Of a stretch of DNA of 64,000 nucleotides, positions 35,858 to 48,500 are shown piece after piece. The position numbers were made by a program, and so were the translations under genes. Where the stretch lies: NCBI RefSeq assembly GCF_025602895.1, contig NW_026516221.1, forward strand, positions 124,001 to 188,000. Direction: 5' to 3'. Numbering within the stretch: the first letter of the stretch is position 1; each line of letters opens with the position of its first letter. The notes below the pieces were generated by a model. That model had not been told where the DNA came from, did no database searches, and was given only the letters and a program-made list of their open reading frames with translations. This DNA comes from Polychytrium aggregatum (Eukaryota; Chytridiomycota; Chytridiomycetes; Polychytriales).

Positions 35858-37919
35858 TCAGAATCCCTGGAAGCACTGGTTATATCGTGGCAGTGGCGCA
35901 TCTACCTTTTGATACACGCCGGATACACTGTCGCGGCCCCCATTTTCGTCTTTGCTTTCGTTGTCATCGTAGCTGTTCGGTTCTGAGAAATCCTCCTCGA
36001 CAATCTTGACCGGAACGCTGTGGCGGGTTGACACCTGCTCCCAAACAGACTCAATTGGAGTCGGGATCGCTATCTTTGGCTCGGGGTGACCGGGTTTGGC
36101 GGACTTGCCTTTGCTTTTGAGCTGGTGGAGCATCGGCCACGTATACTTTGTGCGGCCCAGATCCGGGAATGGTCGAGCACTCCCGGGAATCTCCTCTTTA
36201 CTGGGCTAGCGATGGAGATGGAGATGGAGATGGAGATGGAGATGGAGATGGCGGTCAGGCGAGGCCAGGATGCGGATGATGCTCGTGAAGTACAGTACTG
36301 CCAGGGCAAAGAGGAAGCTCTTGACACCCCCAGCGACGCCGCATGGAGTGCTCTCCCACACATCGGTACTTGATGAGTAGACTTACAATGACTTCGACTG
36401 ATTCCCAAAAGGCGACCATGAATGTAATGCGCCGTTCGTCTGGGTTCGTCCGAAAACTCCTGCCCGGGATAACACCTAGTATGTCCGAGACACACGCATG
36501 AGATTGCGTTTACAAGCAAGCATCGGCTGTTGACGCTTATCGCCTCTAGTGGCGAGTTTGCCATACGCGCTCAAGGCTGCGTGATCTATGACGCTAATTC
36601 GCGCTTACGTGATCAATGACGCTGACCCGAGCCCATCTGCAGATACGAACCAGTCACTCCAAATGACTCTGCACTGCAGTCTTACCGTGAAGCACGCTGC
36701 CATCAAAGACGGTATACCGATTGAGCTTCGGGAAGGCCAGCCAGGCTTTGTCTGCCAGAGGATCACCAAGCCGCTGGTTGGTCACTAGGGTCGGACCACC
36801 GATGCCTTCGGTTAGATAGCAGACACTGCTCACGATCGGGTGCCGTGGCTTGCCGCCTTCGCGTCGTCGGCCCTCGTCGTCAGAGTCAAAATGAAGCTGA
36901 TGGCCGTGCGAATGCGGGCGGCAGTGCGCCCACCACTCGGCGTACTTGGCTTTGGCGGCTTCCGGGTAGAGCTCGGTGGCGAGAGCATGCAGTTGGTGGA
37001 TGATGGTGTCGAGGTAGGTGGCTTGCTGGCCCGGAGACGGACTCAGGGCATGTACATAGGAAAAGTATGGCGAAAGGGGCGAGTAGTGATGTTCTTTCCA
37101 GAAGACCGAGTTGATCCCAAAGGTTGATTGCAGATGAGCAAGCATCTCGGGCGGCAGAGCGTCGTCCCAGACTCGAACATAGTCCACATCATTCTTCCAG
37201 GGGCCCCTGACTGGATGCGGATTATAGTGCAAGGCGTGCGGGGAGAGCCGCCAGGAGTATCCCAGCTGCTTGAGAATCGGCTCGGCGTCGTTGTCTCGTC
37301 CCTCCTGGCACAGGAACAGCAACAGGAACTGACTGGCTTCCTTGCCGGCCTCGATTTCCTCGTAACATGAGGGCTCAAAGACCCACTTGCCGTCGTCGAC
37401 AGACTCGAGCGACTTTCCGATGCCGATCATCGAGAGGCGCTGTTCCTTTTGAGCCTCAATCAAAATGTCGGCTGCCTCGATGGCGGCCCTCAAATGGGTT
37501 TCGATCGAGTTGAGCTCCTCCTGCGATGTGGCGGACTCGCGGATCAGCTTGGAGACACGCAGATTGATCTTGGAGCTGTAGGGAAAGACAATGATGGCCT
37601 GCTGATACTCTTCATGGGCGAGCGACATGCTGTCGGTCTCTTGGAGCTCTTCATAGAGTGCGCCGAGGTGGAGATGTGCCATCGAGCGCAAGTAGTAGGG
37701 ATTGTCCAGCACAGGCTCGGTCACCTCGTCGTTGCATGTGTGGATGTTGGCCTCATCTTTTAGCAGACGGATGCAGGCCTCGAGCTGCTGGATCTTGTCG
37801 TGGATGTCGCTAGGGAGTGAAAAGCAGTTGCCATGATCGTCTTCCTGTGTGGCTGCCTTGTAGAAGGGAATGGCCCTGCGGACGGCGGCAATCTGCTCGT
37901 TCGTGAAGAGCCGGGACAT
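35858..37919 (-). CDS. 2-oxoglutarate/Fe(II)-dependent oxygenase with TPR-like N-terminal region
   Basis: Three minus-strand exons, 37919-36686, 36475-36387 and 36205-35858, total 1671 nt, 556 aa. Residues about 1-230 are helical with repeat-like character (YLRSMAHLHLGALYEELQE, EYQQAIIVFPYSSKINLR), suggesting TPR-type protein binding. The C-terminal half is a double-stranded beta-helix oxygenase: HGHQLHFDSDDEG gives the H-x-D iron ligands, IVSSVCYLTEGIGGPTLVTN follows, and FDGSVLHGVIPGR supplies the distal His. RRITFMVAFWES after it contains the likely 2OG-binding Arg. The distal-His motif is split by intron 1, so stopping at the first exon would lose the Arg. After the core comes a PSKEEIPGSARPFPD, then a KYTWPML tail. 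Intron 2 ends in a CCATCT microsatellite next to its acceptor. Substrate unknown. Confidence 0.75.
36209..36252. repeat. GATGGA hexanucleotide microsatellite inside oxygenase intron 2
   Basis: About 7 copies of GATGGA on the plus strand, i.e. CCATCT on the coding strand, ending a few bases before the CTAG acceptor used for exon 3 of the oxygenase. On the transcript it forms a pyrimidine-rich tract. Confidence 0.85.
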
Positions 37920-38454
37920 GGCGGGGGAGGGAGGCGAAGACGTAGTTGGCTTGGGGTTGCAGCGATGGAGACTTGCGGTGGAAGATTGAGAGCTGTCGCG
38001 ATTGCGGATGGACCAAGACGGATGATTCGCTGGCGAGCTGTTGCTGTTGATGGTCTTGACAAGCGAGGTACAGGATGCTGATCAGCCGGGACTAGTGTGG
38101 ATCCGGATCGATTGACGGACCTGGGTGAGCAGCTTGTGGTTTGCTATCGTGTACAACACGTTGCGTCGAATCGCCCAATCGATCCACAAGACTGGCTGCA
38201 GGTCGAGACAGCGGTAACAAAGCGGGCACAGCAGGACCGGCCCAAGCGACGGCGAGAGAACGCAAGATTGGCTGAAGATACAGTTGGTCGGGGACGGGAT
38301 TGACCAGCGAGGGGGGGGGGAGATTGCGCAGGACAGAGACGGACGGCGATGGCCAGCGGATGGACTTTGGATACGAAAGAGAGCGTGCAGCTCCAGATGG
38401 CAGTCGAGAGAGGCAGGGATTGGCTCCAGAAGACTGCCGGCGGCGGTGGTGCTG

Positions 38455-38582
38455 GTGGGCTGCTGGTGCTGGTGCTGGTGCTGGTGCTGGTGCTGGTGCT
38501 GGTGCTGGTGCTGGTGCTGGTGCTGGTGCTGGTGCTGGTGCTGGTGCTGGTGCTGGTGCTGGTGCTGGTGCTGGTGCTGCTG
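38455..38582. repeat. (GGTGCT)n hexanucleotide array
   Basis: About 20 near-perfect copies of GGTGCT, flanked by degenerate GCTGGT units. It reads as open frame in most frames on both strands (Cys-Trp, Leu-Val, Ala-Gly, His-Gln/Ser-Thr repeats), which explains the large ORFs here. Confidence 0.9.
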
Positions 38583-38648
38583 GTGCCGGGGTTGCAGATG
38601 CGCTTGTCGGTTGTCAATCGGCATCGAAGAAAACACAAGCCACATCGG

Positions 38649-38666
38649 CGTGTGTGTGTGTGTGTG
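38649..38666. repeat. (TG)n dinucleotide run
   Basis: About nine TG units in the intergenic region upstream of DPP3. Confidence 0.8.
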
Positions 38667-38983
38667 CGGGTATGACAAACACGTGACACACCACTTCTGC
38701 ACCAGATGCAGCGCCACACCACGCGTACTGCGCCACATCACGTGCCTGCTGCGCGCCGCGCCACCGCCCGGCTTGCCCCGCGACCGCTTTCCCACCACTG
38801 CTTGCCGGGATGCGCCGTCTCCGAGCCGCCTTCTTTGCTGCTCGGTCTTTGCCATCGTCGACTTTGCATCCGCTCTCGCCTTTGCCGTCGTCGTCGTCGT
38901 CGTCATCGTCGTCTGCTCGCCTCCGCTGCCTGTCAAGTCCTCCCCTCCTCCATCGTCGTCCGCTCCATCGCCGCTGCTCCACC

Positions 38984-41900
38984 ATGCCTGTCGCAGAACG
39001 GTTCCTCGCCGACACCCAGATCCCCATCTCGGTGCTGGAAGCCAAGGTCGCCTTTGAGCTCCTGACTCCCACCGAGAAGAAGTACGGTAAGCCAGCGTCG
39101 TCGTTGCTGCCATGTCGTCTTGCCACGCTTCCTCTCTCCGAGGTCCTGCCAGTCCGATCCTGTCCGCCTCCTCTGCGTGCCTTCTGACAGTCAATGTCCA
39201 TGTGTCTCCCTCTCCACAGCCCACTTCATTGCCCGTGCTGGCTGGGCTGGCTCCCGCATCGTCTCGGCCCAGGCCACGCATCACTCGACCGACCTAGTGG
39301 ACCTGCTCCTGGCCCTGTTCACCGCGCCCGAAACCCTCCATACTGCCCGTCCGCACACTGTCGATCTTGCCCAGCTCAAGACCGCCGCTGGTCTTGACGA
39401 TGCCGCCTGGACACACCTCCTCGAGTACGCCGCCGTTGTCCTCCACAACCGAGGCAACTACAAGTCTTTTGGCGACGTCAAGGTCATTCCTCGCCTCAGC
39501 CTCGAGGCCTTCGATCGTGTTGTCGAAGCCTCGTCGTCGGACGCCGCCAAGACCATCTATCCCCGTGTCAAGGACGAAATCTTCTCTGCCGATCCCGAGT
39601 CCAAGCTTCTGCTTGGCTTCCCAGCCGAGGGCCATGTCTCGGGTTACTACTTTGGCAATGTCTCCAAGGAAGACAACGACTTTGTGCAGGCCATCCTCGA
39701 GCAGAACGATGTCTCGTCGCTCAACACCCGCCTGGCCAAGATCTCCGAAACCGAGTTTGAGGTCCGTGTTGCCTCGGTCGACTCGTACATCGGCAAGACC
39801 TTCCAGAAGGACGGCAAGTCCGTCACCCTGGTCTTTGGAGAGTTTGCCCCGCATCTCGCCAAGGTTGTCGAGAACCTCGAAAAGGCCATCCCCCATGCCG
39901 CCAACGAGCACCAGCGCCTGATGCTCGAGGCCTATGTGCGCTCCTTCCGCACCGGCTCCATCGAAGACCACAAGGACTCGCAGCGCCACTGGATCAAGGA
40001 CATCGGCCCTACCGTCGAGAGCAACGTCGGCTTCATCGAGTCTTACCGTGATCCCGCCGGCGTCCGCGCCGAGTGGGAAGCCTGGATCAGCATCGCCAAC
40101 AAGGAGCAGACCAAGAAGTTCAATGCCCTCGTCGAGGCTGCCAGCGACTTTATTCCGCTCTTGCCCTGGTCGGCCGAGTTTGAGAAGGACACCTTCCGCC
40201 GTCCCGATTTTACCAGCCTCGAGGTTGTGACTGACGCCGTCTCGAGCGGTCCCCCCGCCGGCATGTAAGTCAGCGCAACTGCACTTGATTCTTGCATCTG
40301 GGGGTTTGCCAGCGTTTGTGCTGACGCCTCTCTGTTCTGCTTGGCCCTCTATACTGTCTCATCCCCGTCGACAACCGCAGCAACATGTAAGTTCCTCACT
40401 GCACCACGCTTGCCGAGAAACTGCCCCAATATCATGTAGTCGGCGGCTTCCTTGGATGGAGCGTCTGCGGAAGCCAGTTCCTCCAGGAATCAGGTCGACC
40501 TGCAGATCCTTCACCGAGCGGCATTGACTGAGCAGCAGGTCTCTCGGCCAACACCATCCCTCTACTGTGCGCTAATCGTGCGACCCCGCCCTTGGCCGTT
40601 TCTCTGTCCACCGGTACACCAGCCCCAACTACGACGACATTCGCATGAACGAGGGTTTCAAGAACGTCTCCTTTGGAAACATTGTGAGCGGCCGCCCCAC
40701 CAACGACAAACTCACCTTCATCCGTGATGAGGACAAGGAGATCTACGCTCAGTTCTATTCCGAGACTTTCGAGGTTCAAGTTGGACTCCATGAGCTTCTC
40801 GGTAAGCATCTCTTGCCGCCCGGCACACCATCTGCAGCGGCGAGGTCCTGGTCCTGTCTAGGCTTTGTTCTGCCTCGGCGGCTGGATAGAGCGTCGAGTC
40901 TCATCGGGTTGTCTTTAACCAACTTCAGGGCATGGTTCCGGCAAGCTCCTGTCCGAAGAGACTCCCGGCCAATACAACTTCGACATTGAAAACAAGCCCA
41001 TCTCGCCTCTGACCGGCGAGCCCATCAAGACCTGGTACAAGCCCGGCGAGACTTGGGGCTCGGTCTTCAAGGCTGCTGCTGCGTCTTACGAAGGTACGTT
41101 CCTTGTGATCGATCAGCGCCCTGCTTCATTGTGTCATGGCCAGCTACTAATGCACTGGATATCGCTGTGCAGAATGCCGCGCCGAGGCCGTTGCCATGCA
41201 CTTGGTCCTGAACCGCCAGGTTCTGGACATCTTTGGCCACAAGGACGAGCAGGAGAGCCAAGACGTCATCTACATCTCGTATCTCAGCATGGCTCGGGCT
41301 GGTCTCATCGCGCTTCAGTTTTATGGTGAGCGACTCTGAATGGATGCAGCTCTGCTGGAGGATACTTCCTCTGTCTCGGTCGGAGCCTCTGAGCTTCTGG
41401 GTTGGCCTCGGCACACCGCCGATGCCGCCTCGTGATCTAATCCGCCGAACTCTCCGTGCATATCATCCCCGCGCGCTCTCTGGCAGATCCCAACTCCAAG
41501 AAGTGGGGTAAGTCGCCCGAACGGTCCCTGTAGTGCGCACTTGCGAAGCAAGCGTCTTGGATCGCGCCTGGCCCTTGACGTATCGCTACCACATCACCAG
41601 CGTTTATTGACTGACTGAGTATCCCTTCCCTTCTCGACACTGGCATCGGCAATGCTGCCGCAACGTGCTCGCTGCTCTTCCAGGTCAAGCCCACATGCAG
41701 GCCCGCTATGCCCTGCTGCGCGTGTTCCTCGAGTCTGGCCTTGTCCATGTGGAAGTCACCAAGGAAGGCGACCTCGACTATCTGTTGATCCATCTCGACC
41801 GCAGCAAGATCGAGTCGGTCGGCCAACCCGCCATCGCCAAGTTCCTTCAGAAGCTGCAGATCTACAAGGCCACTGCCGATGCCGAAAACGGCCTCAAGTT

Positions 41901-42090
41901 CTACGAAGACTCGACTTCGGTCTCGGATGAATGGGTTGCCAAGCGTGAGATTGTGCTGAAGCACAAGCAGCCCCGCAAGATCAGAATCGAGAGCAACACG
42001 TTTGAGCTCGAGAATGGCGACATTCTCTTCAAGGAGTACCCTGCTTCGTTGGAGGGTCTTGTCGAGTCCTACGTCGAGCGTGCGATCTAA
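38984..42090 (+). CDS. DPP3: Dipeptidyl peptidase III (M49 zinc exopeptidase)
   Basis: Cytosolic zinc enzyme that removes dipeptides from the N-terminus of short peptides. Exons 38984-39086, 39220-40264, 40381-40386, 40623-40801, 40929-41093, 41173-41325, 41487-41507 and 41684-42090 sum to 2079 nt, 692 aa, close to the usual 700-740. Active-site motif HELLGHGSGKL spans the exon 4/5 join (two zinc His and the catalytic Glu), and [12 protein letters not shown] gives the third ligand Glu. Other markers: [51 protein letters not shown]. Exon 3 is only six nucleotides, and its two codon-equivalents supply the NI of the conserved GINIPNYDD block. Exon 7 is 21 nt. The start ATG precedes [19 protein letters not shown]. 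Confidence 0.95.
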
Positions 42091-42535
42091 GCCCCGCCTC
42101 TTTGGTGTTGGCATCATCGATGTTGGTGACTGCGATTGACGATGATGGCAGTCTGTGATACAGCGCGTTGAATACACATCGGAATACATCGTCTCATTCG
42201 GACAAAAATACGGCGCTGTCGGATCATATCACACACCCGGCCAACAACGGCCAAGTGGATCAGATCATATCCCTGGGTTCCGCCCGCTTCGTCCCCTGGC
42301 CCCGCATCATGACTCTCGGGATCACATGCCCTGCATCGCGAGCGCGGAGTGACAAGATCGTCCTCGCGATCCCCGAAAAAAATTTCTGGATTTGTGTTCC
42401 GTCTGCTCGCTCGTCTGCTCGCTCATCTGCCCGCCCCAATCGACGCGCATTCGTCTCGCCAGGTTGCCCATCTCTGCGAGACTCGAGCCAGCTGCACACG
42501 AGCGCTCTTTACTAGATTGCGGGATCCGAGTCGCC
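42091..42535. other. Intergenic between DPP3 and URB2
   Basis: Holds the 3' end of DPP3 and the promoter of URB2, with CTCGTCTGCTCG repeats near 42405. No gene recognised. Confidence 0.45.
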
Positions 42536-45500
42536 ATGCAGTTGAAGGAGAAGCTACAGGGCGTTGTCACCACCGAGTCGGTTACTCGGCTGTTGAAGAG
42601 CGCCAGTAACGACACCAGCTCCCAGGACAAGATCCGATTTGCACAAGAGATCCTGGCATCGCGCTCGATATTCATACCGGCCAAGCAGGAGTGGCTGTGC
42701 GAATGGGTCTGCTCTGCAATGATCAAGTCGATCCCAAAGGACCTTGCCAAGGTCGACGGGCGCAGGTGAGCCCTGTCTGTGAGCCGCTGCCTCGGTGCTG
42801 CGACATTCTGATTTGCCAACAATGAACTGACGCCCATTGCGTCGTCGTGGTCGTTGTTGCGGCCATCGTCGCCGATACCAGGCTCGACTGGAGCCATCCA
42901 GATCCCTACGTCGACGCCGATTACTGGGCATTTCTCCTGTCTCTCATCAAGGAATTTGCCAGGCTGAGAAAGGAGTCGCTCAAGAGCAGCGGCGTCGATC
43001 GCACCCGAGCCGCATCGATCAAAGTGCCGATCCTCCCGCTTTTTACGAGTCTCTGTGCAATTGTATCGTCTCCAAAGACTGAGGGTGCCTTCTTGGACAC
43101 CTGCAACGACTTGGTTCGCTTGGCCATTGAGTGCTATGCGCTCCTGACGACCGAGCTGCCGGATGCCTTCCATTTGACCATCGAGCAGCTCGTCGCCTTC
43201 TCGTCAGACATTCTTGCAGCGATTCTCGTCCGGACCCAACCAAAAAGTCTCCACCGTGATCTGTCTGCCACGCTGTGTGTTCTCCTCTGCCGGGTCCTCT
43301 CAACTCTGACAGCGTCCTGCAACCAGTCGTCGAACCAAAAGAAGGTGTGCTGTCGATCGTCTTTGGCTTCAGATCCACAATCCGTGGCATCGCTGGGTGC
43401 AAGACTCACCAGCGCCTGCCATCTGCCTCTCATTCGTTGTCCAGATCTTTGGTCTTGTCTGCTCAAAGCTCCTTGTGCCTCTGCTTTCGATCCTGCATCA
43501 AGCACGCTGGGACCATTGCTTCCAGGAACAGTGCATCGCCCCGATCCAGTCCGAGTTGGAGACCCAGATCGAGGATCTCATTCGCACCGGCCTGTTCCAC
43601 CCTGAGCACATCGCCGAGTTTTCTCTCACGCTTCAGAATCTCGAAGCTATGGCCAAACTCCCCAAGGAGAGCAAGAAGGATGTTTTGCTGAGCTATCCGC
43701 GGCAGTTTTTTGACCAGATCAAGGCCTTGGCAGGTGCCGATGCTGGAGGCGCTAACAGCACCATGGGTAAGTCGCTGCTCGTGCACTCGACCCTCGAGGT
43801 GCCATTGCCGTCAGCTTATATCCTTCGTCGTGTGGCCCTGTAGCTCTCCGCTCCCTGCCGATTCTCTTGAAGCTCTTCCTCACGTCCGCGACCCAGAGCA
43901 GTCCCGCCATCTCGGCCTCTGCGGTCTTTCGAGTCGAGTTCAGCTTCTTCAGCCATATGATCGAGATTGCAATCGCTTGTGTTGATCGGGTGTGTTCCGA
44001 GGCACACAAGTCTCAGAATATTGACTCTCAAGGTGCCAGCGATAGTCTCGCCGCCGCTATGTTTGCCGTGCATGCTCTGCTGGAGCAGCTCGACCGATTC
44101 GAGATCTATCGCCCGACAAACGACGACATCTCGCGATTCCAGCTCAAGTATTTCCAGGGCATCCGTCAATCGCTCGGACAGTATGCCAGTCAGGCCCCTG
44201 GTATGAGCATCGCAGTCGCCTAGTGTCCCGCTCCTCGGCGAGTGTCCACCGGCTGTGCCTGCACTTGCCCGAGTGATATCTATCATAGCACAGACCTCGC
44301 TCCGAATCTCGTTTGCCATCTTACTGACTCGCAACTCTCTTGTGGCTACGGCTGCGATTACGACTCACTGTGACAGCGGATGTACACAGTCTCTTTTTCC
44401 TCGCATGGCGCCAGCTTCTCAAAATCGACTTTTCGATCATCTTCCAGAATATGGACAACATCTGGCCGCTCGCGCTCCAGGCAAGTAGTTGGGCTCTAGC
44501 AGCCTCCTTTCCTTTCCTTGGATATCGATATGCCCATGCGCACAGCGGGATCTATTTTGACACTTCATCTTGCCCACATACCTTGCATCTAGCCGCACAC
44601 GGGATGCTTTGAGGACGCCGAGGAGTTTGTCGTCGAGCTCCTCGACACATTCACAAAGTCGCGCCAGCTCGATCAGCTTATCCGGGAGGTTCTTGGCTGG
44701 ATCCAGCAGCTGCACTTGCACACAGACCAGCGCCGTTTCCAAACCAGCACCTTCTTTTCGCCAAGGGTCCTCGGGGTGCTCTCTGCTTGCATCCGAAGAA
44801 ACCTACCCGCACAGAACGTCCAGATCATTGGCGTATTTTGCGAGCAGCTCGACGAGTGCTCTGGCTCGATTCGAGATTGTCTGGCTGATCAGGATGAACC
44901 TGCACCGAAGAAGGTCAAGAAATCAGACCAACTGGCCACTGGCAGTGTCGAGGGCACCAAGAACATAGGATGCGTCGAGCCGCTCTCGCTGCTGCTGGCG
45001 CTTGTTATCAAAAACACCGCCATCTCTGCGGGACAGCAAGCGGCATTTTCCAGATTGTCGGGCACCCTGTATGAGCAATTCATCACGCCTGTACTCCAGA
45101 GCATGCCTGCTCTGGAGTCTGCCTCGACTAAGCGCGCCCGAGACGATCCGACTCTGGAGTTTCTGTATTCTGCGCTTGCCCTGCATCTCAACCTGATGGA
45201 GGCCTCAGACCAGTACTGGAGGGAGCACGTTCGCACCAACGACATTTTGACCCTGGTCAAGGGCCTCGCTGTCTTCATCGGCCGGGAGCCGCGCGTCGCT
45301 GTTCTCGTGGTAAGGATATCCGCTGTGCGCTCTGGGCATTTGCGCACTCGGTGGATGGCTCATGCCGACTGTGGCTGCACCTCGGTTCATTCGACAGTCC
45401 AGTACTGTACCCGCCTGAGTCGCACGTTCGCCAGCAACAGGATTTGTTCGGCAATGCAACGATTGACGATGTTCTGTTTCTGCACCACCTCCGCCAGTGT

Positions 45501-48500
45501 AAGATTGGGCTCCATCATGTCGACCGAATCGCCAGCACCAACACCGATCTGCGTGACGACCAAGATTGCATCGACATTGTTTCAAGAATCATGAACAGTG
45601 CGACGCAGCTCATCGGCTCGGCTAGGCACGCCACATGGGACCGCCAGTGGAGCCAAGTCTCCGGCAGCAACATCGGTGTGGCTCTGTGGGTCACCTTGCT
45701 GGATCATCTCGCCGCTATCTGGTAAGCAAGGATCGGTATCATGCGCGTAGCTTTACTAGTGCTCGGGCGGGAGCAACCCACAAAGAGTCGCTGTCCCGCA
45801 CCAGAAACAATCCCCAAGAGCGGTGCAATGCTAATCCGCAGTATCGATGAACATGGTCTGGCCATGCACCCTCCAGCCGCGTGGCTTCACAAGCTCAAGT
45901 TGAGTTCATCGTGAAAAACGTGCTTCTCTCGCTGTCGATGACCAATGTTGCCGCCCACTCTGGCGGCTCTGCCCTCTCCATGGCTTCCGTAACAGCTCAG
46001 CTGCTGTCCAGCGCGTCCTTTTTTGAACTGCGTCCGATTCGGGGTAAGTGTCGATGCTCCACATATACTACGCTATGCCATGCCATGCTATGTTATGCCA
46101 TGCCATGCCATGCTATGCTATACCGGCTTGTTGTCACACCTGTAACCATCGATATCGTCCAGACTTCTTCCTGCTTGGTTTCTGGGAGCAAGTCTCTGTC
46201 CTCAATACGGCTGTCCTCCCTCCCGTCCTACTGGACTTTGTTCGGTCGCCCAGTCACTCCCAAGATCCGTCTCGACTGCAAGAAGCCATCGTTGATCCAG
46301 CCTCGTGGCCCGCCCACAGCTCTGCTCCAGTCGACATTCTGTGGAATCAAATCTCCTTGCTCAGCTTGTTTCCGTCTTTGTATTTCACGGCGCCAGAGCG
46401 AGAGGCGCTGTCGTGGCTTTGCCTCGCCCTAGCTAGCTTCATGAAAAGTCGGATTACGTCCAACACTGAATCGCAGGCGCTAAGACTGATCGCTGTCAGC
46501 CTCAAGCTTCTTGTTCGCTACGGAAAGAAAGACGACCGATTTATCACCGTGAGTTTCAGCATGTGTTCGCGCCAAACACAGCACATGATAGTCTTGCGCA
46601 GGGTACGGCTCTCTCACATCGATCTCGTCTGCACCGCTCGCTCAGCTACAATCGCCACGACTACTGCAATCCATCATCGAGCTGGCAAGCAGCCTTCCCG
46701 AAGGGCCCGAGTACAACCCGATCTGCGATCAAATCCGAGGCGCTGTCTTGGCGACGGTTGATCAAACGTCCAAGTAAGTTCTGCCGGCCGATCCAACCGG
46801 CTCCCCCGGGAATTTTCTTGTTCGATTGGTCATGCTCTCGAATCTGGCGAGGAACGGCGTCTCGGCATCTCCGCCATACCGCTATACATTACTCGTGCAG
46901 GAGCAGGCCGTGTGGCTGCCCTCGCCGCACATAACCGAGTCGTCTAATGCCATGAATGGTTTGCCTGTCCAGGAAACTGCCTCCAAAGATTGGATCCAAG
47001 TCCGTTGGCAGGGCCGCGACTACGACTCCAGCCGATTACGTTCTCGAGATGATCCGCTACTTTACCTCAAGTCAAGCGCGGCTGCCGCAAGCCCATGGCT
47101 TGTGGGAATGCAGTGTGGTTGGCTTCATGACTCCGTTGACCCAATGGGTCTGGAACAGGCACAAACGGTAAGTCATTGATGTTTTCTTCTGGCTCAGTGA
47201 CCATCACTGTCGCCACCAGAAGAGCTGGCCGGTCTGGAGCAGCACTTAGCATCAGCCAGTGCTAACCTGTGGACCGACCTAATCCATCGACTGATCCTTA
47301 TCCATCGTTGCTCTCTAACACCAGTGACACCTCGCATGCGGGCGATCAGCCTGCGGCGACTATCGAGAGTGAGCCTGTGGTTGCTCACGTTATCGAAAGC
47401 ATCAATGGGTTTATCGCGCTGATTGAGGACACAGCAAAGCGCCATCTTGAGCAATACGCGAATTCCACCTCTGTCTCTCGCTCGGTCCTGGACTCTGCCA
47501 TGGGCCATTTGCGCCTGCTTTCCATGGCCATCCGCCACTACCAACGCCTTGCATTGAACACCAACGATCCACACCATCAAAAGATCGAGCAGCTCTACGT
47601 TTACCTCGTCACGCTCGCTGCCAAGGTGCTCGCTGACCTGCAGCCCACCAACGCGGGCAACTCGGATGAAGGACAGCTCGACTTCAGCGCCGGGATTCTT
47701 GCCGAGCTCTTCCACGGCATCCAAGTCATGAGCCTGGGCGAGTCTGGCATCGGTGGGCTTCTCGATGCTCAGTTGCGGATCATGCATCAAACAGCGCATC
47801 GCAGTGGTATGAAGCTGCAGCGTGCATGTTTCGCTTGTGACATTCTAATTTGGCGGTGAACCCACTCCCTTCTTCTCGGCGACACGAGCCACACCGCCGC
47901 CACCGCCATAATCGCTGACCTGTTACGACTCGCTTGGCAAACAGACCGATCTGACAAAGGCGCCGACTGCGCCATTGACGGCCTCGTAGCTCTGGTACAG
48001 AATGTGAACTCGGAGCAGTACCAGGTCCTGATATCGTGGGCCATTCAGAAGCTGGAGCTGGTTTCGGCCGCCAGAGGGCTCGCCGATCCATCCACCTCGC
48101 GCTCGGAGACAACCGTGCACATCCCGAGCCTCGGGCGAATCGTGGAGGCAATGGTATCGGAGATCAACCCAAACGGTAGGCGTGAGATCGAACCCGATCG
48201 ATATGGCGCCACTTAGTGCGCGCAAGAAGCGTCTTTCTGCGGAGCCGCATGCGCTGGATGCTCGTGGTATCAGAGCAGACAACTCAGTCCTATGCAATGA
48301 ATCATCTACTTTTATGGTGCCTCGATCCAGTCTCGCGCAGATTCCTTCGGCAAGAACTCGGCCGCATTGTGGTCCAGCTGTCACGAATACTCATGAGTGC
48401 CGACGACGTGGCGTCCTTGATTGCGGTTCTGCACCTGCTCAACACTCTTGTTTGCGATAGGGTAGGTGATGGGCTGCATTCTCGAACCGGGTGCTCAGGC

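Larger units (their letters stand above)
37920..38983. promoter_or_regulatory. Divergent intergenic region between 2OG oxygenase and DPP3
   Basis: About 1.06 kb between two start codons, so it should contain both promoters. It holds the GGTGCT array (38455-38582), a TG dinucleotide run (38649-38666), and a pyrimidine/CGT-rich leader just before DPP3. Long ORFs through the array in several frames are artefacts of the hexamer. Confidence 0.6.

Noticed and set aside
36210-36330. Hydrophobic minus-strand segment (VKSFLFALAVLYFTSIIR) as a membrane-protein exon
   Set aside because: The oxygenase splices in phase across it (36387 to 36205), and joining it would break the oxygenase frame; treated as intron.
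38082-39284. 400-codon minus-strand ORF and several plus-strand ORFs through the GGTGCT array
   Set aside because: Held open only by the hexanucleotide repeat and overlaps the DPP3 start; no domain signal.
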